NCBI GenBank assembly: GCA_021299695.1
Contig: JAJTEK010000033.1
Span: 1-46,291, forward strand
Reading direction: 5' to 3'
DNA length: 46,291 nt
DNA from: Pirellula sp.
GTDB taxonomy: Bacteria > Planctomycetota > Planctomycetia > Pirellulales > Pirellulaceae
A model generated the notes under the pieces. It was given only the letters and a program-made list of their open reading frames with translations, did no database searches and was not told the DNA's origin. Every line of letters starts with the position of its first letter. The first letter of the stretch is position 1. This document shows, in pieces, positions 43,612-46,291 of the stretch. The position numbers and the translations under genes are program-made.

Positions 43612-45084
43612 CTAGGTAGGTTTGACTGGGCTCTTGTCGTCAGCACCATCTTCGGGAAGGTCATCGTACTTCGCTTCGGGCAGCGACTGAGAAACCGGAG
43701 CGACGAGGAATTCGACAGCGAACTCTTTAGGCTCCTTCTTGAGGATGGAATCGCCTTTAACGGTCGTCAGATCCGAAGCCGCAACGATACGCTCGATGAC
43801 GAGTCGCTCGATGATTTGGTTTCGCAGTGCGTCCATCTGGCCAGTTCGATCGAGCTTGGCCTTGACCTGTCGAACCGTCGAATCGCTTTGCTCACTGATC
43901 AACTTGATCTCAGCTTCGTACTGCTCTTCGGTAGGTTCGATTTTCAGATCCTCCGCGATTTTTTCCAGAACAAAGTGCTCTCGGAGGGCTTCGCGGGTGA
44001 GCTCTTCAATATTCCGACGCATCGAGTTGACGACGGTACGAATTTGGTCATCAGAAAAACCATTGCGTCGCATCTCCAATACGCGGCGTTGGAGTTCGCG
44101 TTCGGCTTGACGTCGAACCATTCCAGATGGAAGTTCCCAGTCTGCCCCAACGGTCAATTCCTTAGTGATCTGATCGCGTAAAAGCTGATTTTGATGGTAT
44201 TCGCTCTGACGGGTCAATTCGCTACGAACGAAATCTCGCAACTCATCGGTATCGTCAAAACCCAAAGAAGAAAGTTGGGCACTGTTGAGTGCCTCGACGT
44301 TGACCCTACGGATCTCTACGACCTTGAAGGTCGCATCGACTTCCTGGCCTCGCAAGGCCTCGTTGAGCGAGGTTTCCATGACCTTGACTTTGGTCGAAAT
44401 ACGGTCGCCCTCTTTGGAACCGGACATCAGCTCACCGAAGTTTTCGATGATGCAGTCGGCAAGGCTCAATTCGGCACGAAGAATCACCAGCGATTCCTCG
44501 AATCCGCTGATACGACGGCCACCCTGAGAGAATTCCGCGTCGAGGACCAGACGATCGCCAAGCTGGGCTTCGCCATCCCAGGGTTCTCCCGGGGTGATCC
44601 GATCAAGGGTACGGACCAATTGGGTCTCAACCTCTTGTTCAGTCAAGGTAAACTCGGTCTTGGTCAGTTTGAGTCCTTCCCACTTGGGCGACTGAAACTC
44701 CGGACGAACTTCGATCTTGAACTCGAACGTAAAATCTCCCGAGTCCGGAAGCTTCACAGCCCCGTAATCCATATCGGGTTCGGCAATCGCCGAGATATCT
44801 CCACCTTCGGTAATCTGTTGGAGACTGTCCATGACCAAGCTGCTTTTGACTTGGTCTGCGACGGTCTTCTTGAACCGCGACTCAAGAAGCTTCCGAGGGA
44901 TCTTCCCCTGCCGAAATCCTGGCAAATCTGCTCTAGGTGCGATCTCGCTGTAGGCTTCGCGAAAATAGCGATCGATCTCTGCACGAGGCACCGTCACGAC
45001 GATATGCCGCTGGCAAGCCGCGGTTTGATCGATCTTGACCTTGAAATCCAACTTGCCCTTGGCCTCGGTATCGACTGCTGACAT
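43612..45084 (-). CDS. tig: Trigger factor
   Basis: 490 residues, longer than E. coli Tig (432). The ribosome-binding signature PGFRQGKIPRKLL is at about 55-67. A PPIase-like middle domain (about 170-270) is present but degenerate, with the usual FKBP loop replaced by a longer acidic stretch. The C-terminal chaperone helices run from about 280 to 460 (LRDFVRSELTRQSEYHQNQLL, SGMVRRQAERELQRR), then an acidic tail. It binds nascent chains at the ribosome exit. tRNA-Gly lies 70 nt upstream; clpP/clpX do not follow, instead a LOG gene does. Confidence 0.94.
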   Translation of the reverse strand: MSAVDTEAKGKLDFKVKIDQTAACQRHIVVTVPRAEIDRYFREAYSEIAPRADLPGFRQGKIPRKLLESRFKKTVADQVKSSLVMDSLQQITEGGDISAIAEPDMDYGAVKLPDSGDFTFEFKIEVRPEFQSPKWEGLKLTKTEFTLTEQEVETQLVRTLDRITPGEPWDGEAQLGDRLVLDAEFSQGGRRISGFEESLVILRAELSLADCIIENFGELMSGSKEGDRISTKVKVMETSLNEALRGQEVDATFKVVEIRRVNVEALNSAQLSSLGFDDTDELRDFVRSELTRQSEYHQNQLLRDQITKELTVGADWELPSGMVRRQAERELQRRVLEMRRNGFSDDQIRTVVNSMRRNIEELTREALREHFVLEKIAEDLKIEPTEEQYEAEIKLISEQSDSTVRQVKAKLDRTGQMDALRNQIIERLVIERIVAASDLTTVKGDSILKKEPKEFAVEFLVAPVSQSLPEAKYDDLPEDGADDKSPVKPT

Positions 45085-45154
45085 TCGTAACTCGCAAAGC
45101 GAAAATAAGGTAGTGAAGACAGAATAAAAAAAGGGCTTCTTTCAGGCAACCAAG

Positions 45155-45227
45155 AGCGGGTGATGGGATTCGAACCCACGACAACAACGTTGGCAACGTT
45201 GTGCTCTACCAACTGAGCTACACCCGC
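45155..45227 (-). tRNA. tRNA-Gly, anticodon GCC
   Basis: 73 nt on the minus strand. The acceptor stem GCGGGTG pairs with CACCCGC, the D arm reads GCTCAGTTGGTAGAGC, the anticodon stem is CAACG/CGTTG with loop TTGCCAA (anticodon GCC), and the T arm is GTGGG-TTCGAAT-CCCAT. The discriminator is T. CCA is not encoded. A T7 run lies 24 nt downstream but has no clear hairpin. It lies upstream of tig on the same strand. Confidence 0.97.
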
Positions 45228-45546
45228 ACACACTAAGCCTGATCAAAACCCTTAGGTCTTATTTTTGAGTCAAAACGCTACTCTGGACGAGCATTTGAGC
45301 CTGTCCGGGCAACTTTCAACTCCCTTGAAATTAACCGAAACCGGGATTCGGATCAAGCCTACTTTGGCTTTCGAGCATTTTTCTCTCGAAGCGAAACGCT
45401 CAGGCCTGCTCCTGATGCCCGTTTTGGAGGCCAGTTTTTGGCGGCATTTTTTGAATCGAGCTTGGCTGGACGCCCAACCTCCATTTTTGCTATGACTCGT
45501 GCCTTGTCCAGCTTTTGACAAAGTCTTTCGATAGGGAGATCCCACC
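45228..45546. other. Intergenic region, no confident gene
   Basis: About 319 bases between tRNA-Gly (-) and the secreted protein gene (+). It should contain promoters for both. Open frames exist on each strand but have no recognisable domain, no ribosome site and no signal. A good SD (AGGGAG) for the downstream gene lies at its right end. Confidence 0.5.
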
Positions 45547-46164
45547 ATGCGTCCTGATCCTAGATCGTTCCGCTTGTCGATGTGCCCGTGTATCCAGTCG
45601 GAAATGGGGCTCATGGGCCGCTTGTGCCTGCTGCTTTTTTGGATTTTGAATCTGCAAATCTCGACCCAATGCCTCTTGGCACAGGCTCCCTTAGACCCAG
45701 CTTCGCGACAGGCGATCTTCAATCCGTTCCAAGCGGCAAAACCGACCCTACCTGCCACTACCCAAAAATCGCCCGAATCGCCCGAATCGGCCGGCCAGGT
45801 CGCCTCGGTCTTCGAGTCCGAGCCGGAGTGGCTCGAATGGATCGCTTCGAAAAACTCGAAATCCAAATCGAAATCTGCCTGGAGTTCCTGGTGGCCTAGC
45901 GGCTCGAAAACCAAAACCGCCCGGCCCGTTCGCAGTTATGAAACGAACAATAAAACTCTCTCGCAGCGGTTGTCGATGTCCAGCAAGCGGATGTGGAACA
46001 AAACCACAGAATGGCTCGATCCTTACCCGGATCCAAAACCTCCATCCGAGGCGAATTCGAAGAAGTCCAGTTGGTTTTCCTCCTGGGGCAACGCTTGGGG
46101 CGCTGAACCCAAAAAACAAAGCCAATCGGTCTCGGACTTCATCGGACAAGAGCACCCGCGCTGA
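45547..46164 (+). CDS. Small secreted protein of unknown function
   Basis: 205 residues. A long basic N-region precedes one hydrophobic stretch (about 24-46: LCLLLFWILNLQISTQCLLA), probably a signal peptide. The mature part is Ser/Lys/Pro/Trp-rich, with SKSKSAWSSWWP and SSWFSSWGNAWG segments, a MWNKTTEWLDPY motif in the middle, and little predicted structure. AGGGAG lies about 8 nt upstream of the ATG. This Trp/Ser-rich style with an 'MWNKTTEWL' block looks like a planctomycete family, but I cannot name it. Confidence 0.72.
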   Translation: MRPDPRSFRLSMCPCIQSEMGLMGRLCLLLFWILNLQISTQCLLAQAPLDPASRQAIFNPFQAAKPTLPATTQKSPESPESAGQVASVFESEPEWLEWIASKNSKSKSKSAWSSWWPSGSKTKTARPVRSYETNNKTLSQRLSMSSKRMWNKTTEWLDPYPDPKPPSEANSKKSSWFSSWGNAWGAEPKKQSQSVSDFIGQEHPR

Positions 46165-46195
46165 GGATCTGTCCGTGCCGTTTGCGCACCTTGCT

Positions 46196-46291
46196 TCAAG
46201 CAAAACGCTCTTGGAGCGAAAGAACATCGACGACCTTGTTGCGGCTAGCTTGCATGGCCTCTACGGCCACTCGACCGGCCGATAGGGTGGT
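46196..46291 (-). CDS. C-terminal fragment of an unidentified gene, 5' part outside window
   Basis: On the minus strand the last 31 codons and a TGA stop (46198-46196) are visible, ending SRNKVVDVLSLQERFA. The frame is open to the window edge, and the sequence is alpha-helical and protein-like (GRVAVEAMQASRNKVVDV). Too short to assign a family. Confidence 0.45.
   Translation of the reverse strand, partial: TTLSAGRVAVEAMQASRNKVVDVLSLQERFA

Noticed and set aside
44191-45081. 296-codon plus-strand frame
   Set aside because: Antisense to trigger factor.
45270-45914. 214-codon minus-strand frame and a 76-codon plus frame near 45265
   Set aside because: They overlap the intergenic region and the secreted-protein gene; neither has a domain, signal or ribosome site, so neither was called.

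Overview
The window reads as about 46 kb of chromosome from a planctomycete, most likely Pirellulales-like. The markers are a DUF1559 protein with a prepilin-type N-terminus, a planctomycete-type two-CxxCH cytochrome fused to a long C-terminal domain, a DUF6807 (PmoA-like) secreted protein, a collagen-like protein, a T2SS-type secretin followed by a lipoprotein, and several secreted proteins of no recognisable family. Only one RNA gene (tRNA-Gly, GCC) was seen. There is no IS element, integrase, phage module or CRISPR array; most of the window is ordinary housekeeping sequence.

Layout. 1-815 (-) is the N-terminal part of a collagen-like protein running off the left edge. 1217-6536 (-) is a pyruvate dehydrogenase cluster: aceE broken into two reading frames, then aceF, then a deoxyhypusine/homospermidine synthase-like gene. 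6717-8096 (-) is an unknown membrane-anchored protein. 8393-10526 (+) holds mscL, a bifunctional-nuclease-domain protein and an M19 dipeptidase. 10566-15513 holds a DUF6807 protein, a large unknown exported protein, and a translationally coupled HTH regulator/HEIAH metallopeptidase pair. 15864-21608 (+) holds a SYLF protein, the secretin and a lipoprotein. 21922-26557 holds an S41 PDZ protease (-), a Ski2-like helicase and a TauE/SafE transporter (+). 26589-31462 (-) holds the DUF1559 protein, clpC with a clear terminator and promoter, and a small TPR-like membrane protein. 31712-34736 holds a Tyr/Pro-rich lipoprotein (+), the cytochrome protein (-) and recR (-). 34877-41666 (+) is a tight run: a 5'-truncated ABC-F ATPase, tsaE, then a ribokinase and a complete ribose-type ABC importer (binding lipoprotein, ATPase, permease). 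41614-45227 (-) holds an alpha/beta hydrolase, a LOG-family protein, trigger factor and tRNA-Gly. The right edge has a small secreted protein (+) and the last 31 codons of an unidentified gene (-).

How genes work together. The PDH genes make E1 and E2 of the pyruvate dehydrogenase complex; no E3 (lpd) is in the window. rbsK-B-A-C form an import-and-phosphorylate unit for a pentose-like sugar. ClpC, trigger factor and the S41 protease are proteostasis genes at separate loci. The HTH/HEIAH pair looks like a regulator with its cognate protease.

Most notable. No convincing new multi-gene system is visible. The strongest anomalies are two genes with internal or 5' losses: aceE lacks the linker between its two thiamine-diphosphate modules and changes frame there, and the ABC-F gene next to recR has lost its start and first Walker A. 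Both could be real decay, real domain splitting or assembly errors; read mapping would decide. Functions are assigned from sequence motifs recognised by eye; no database search was run.
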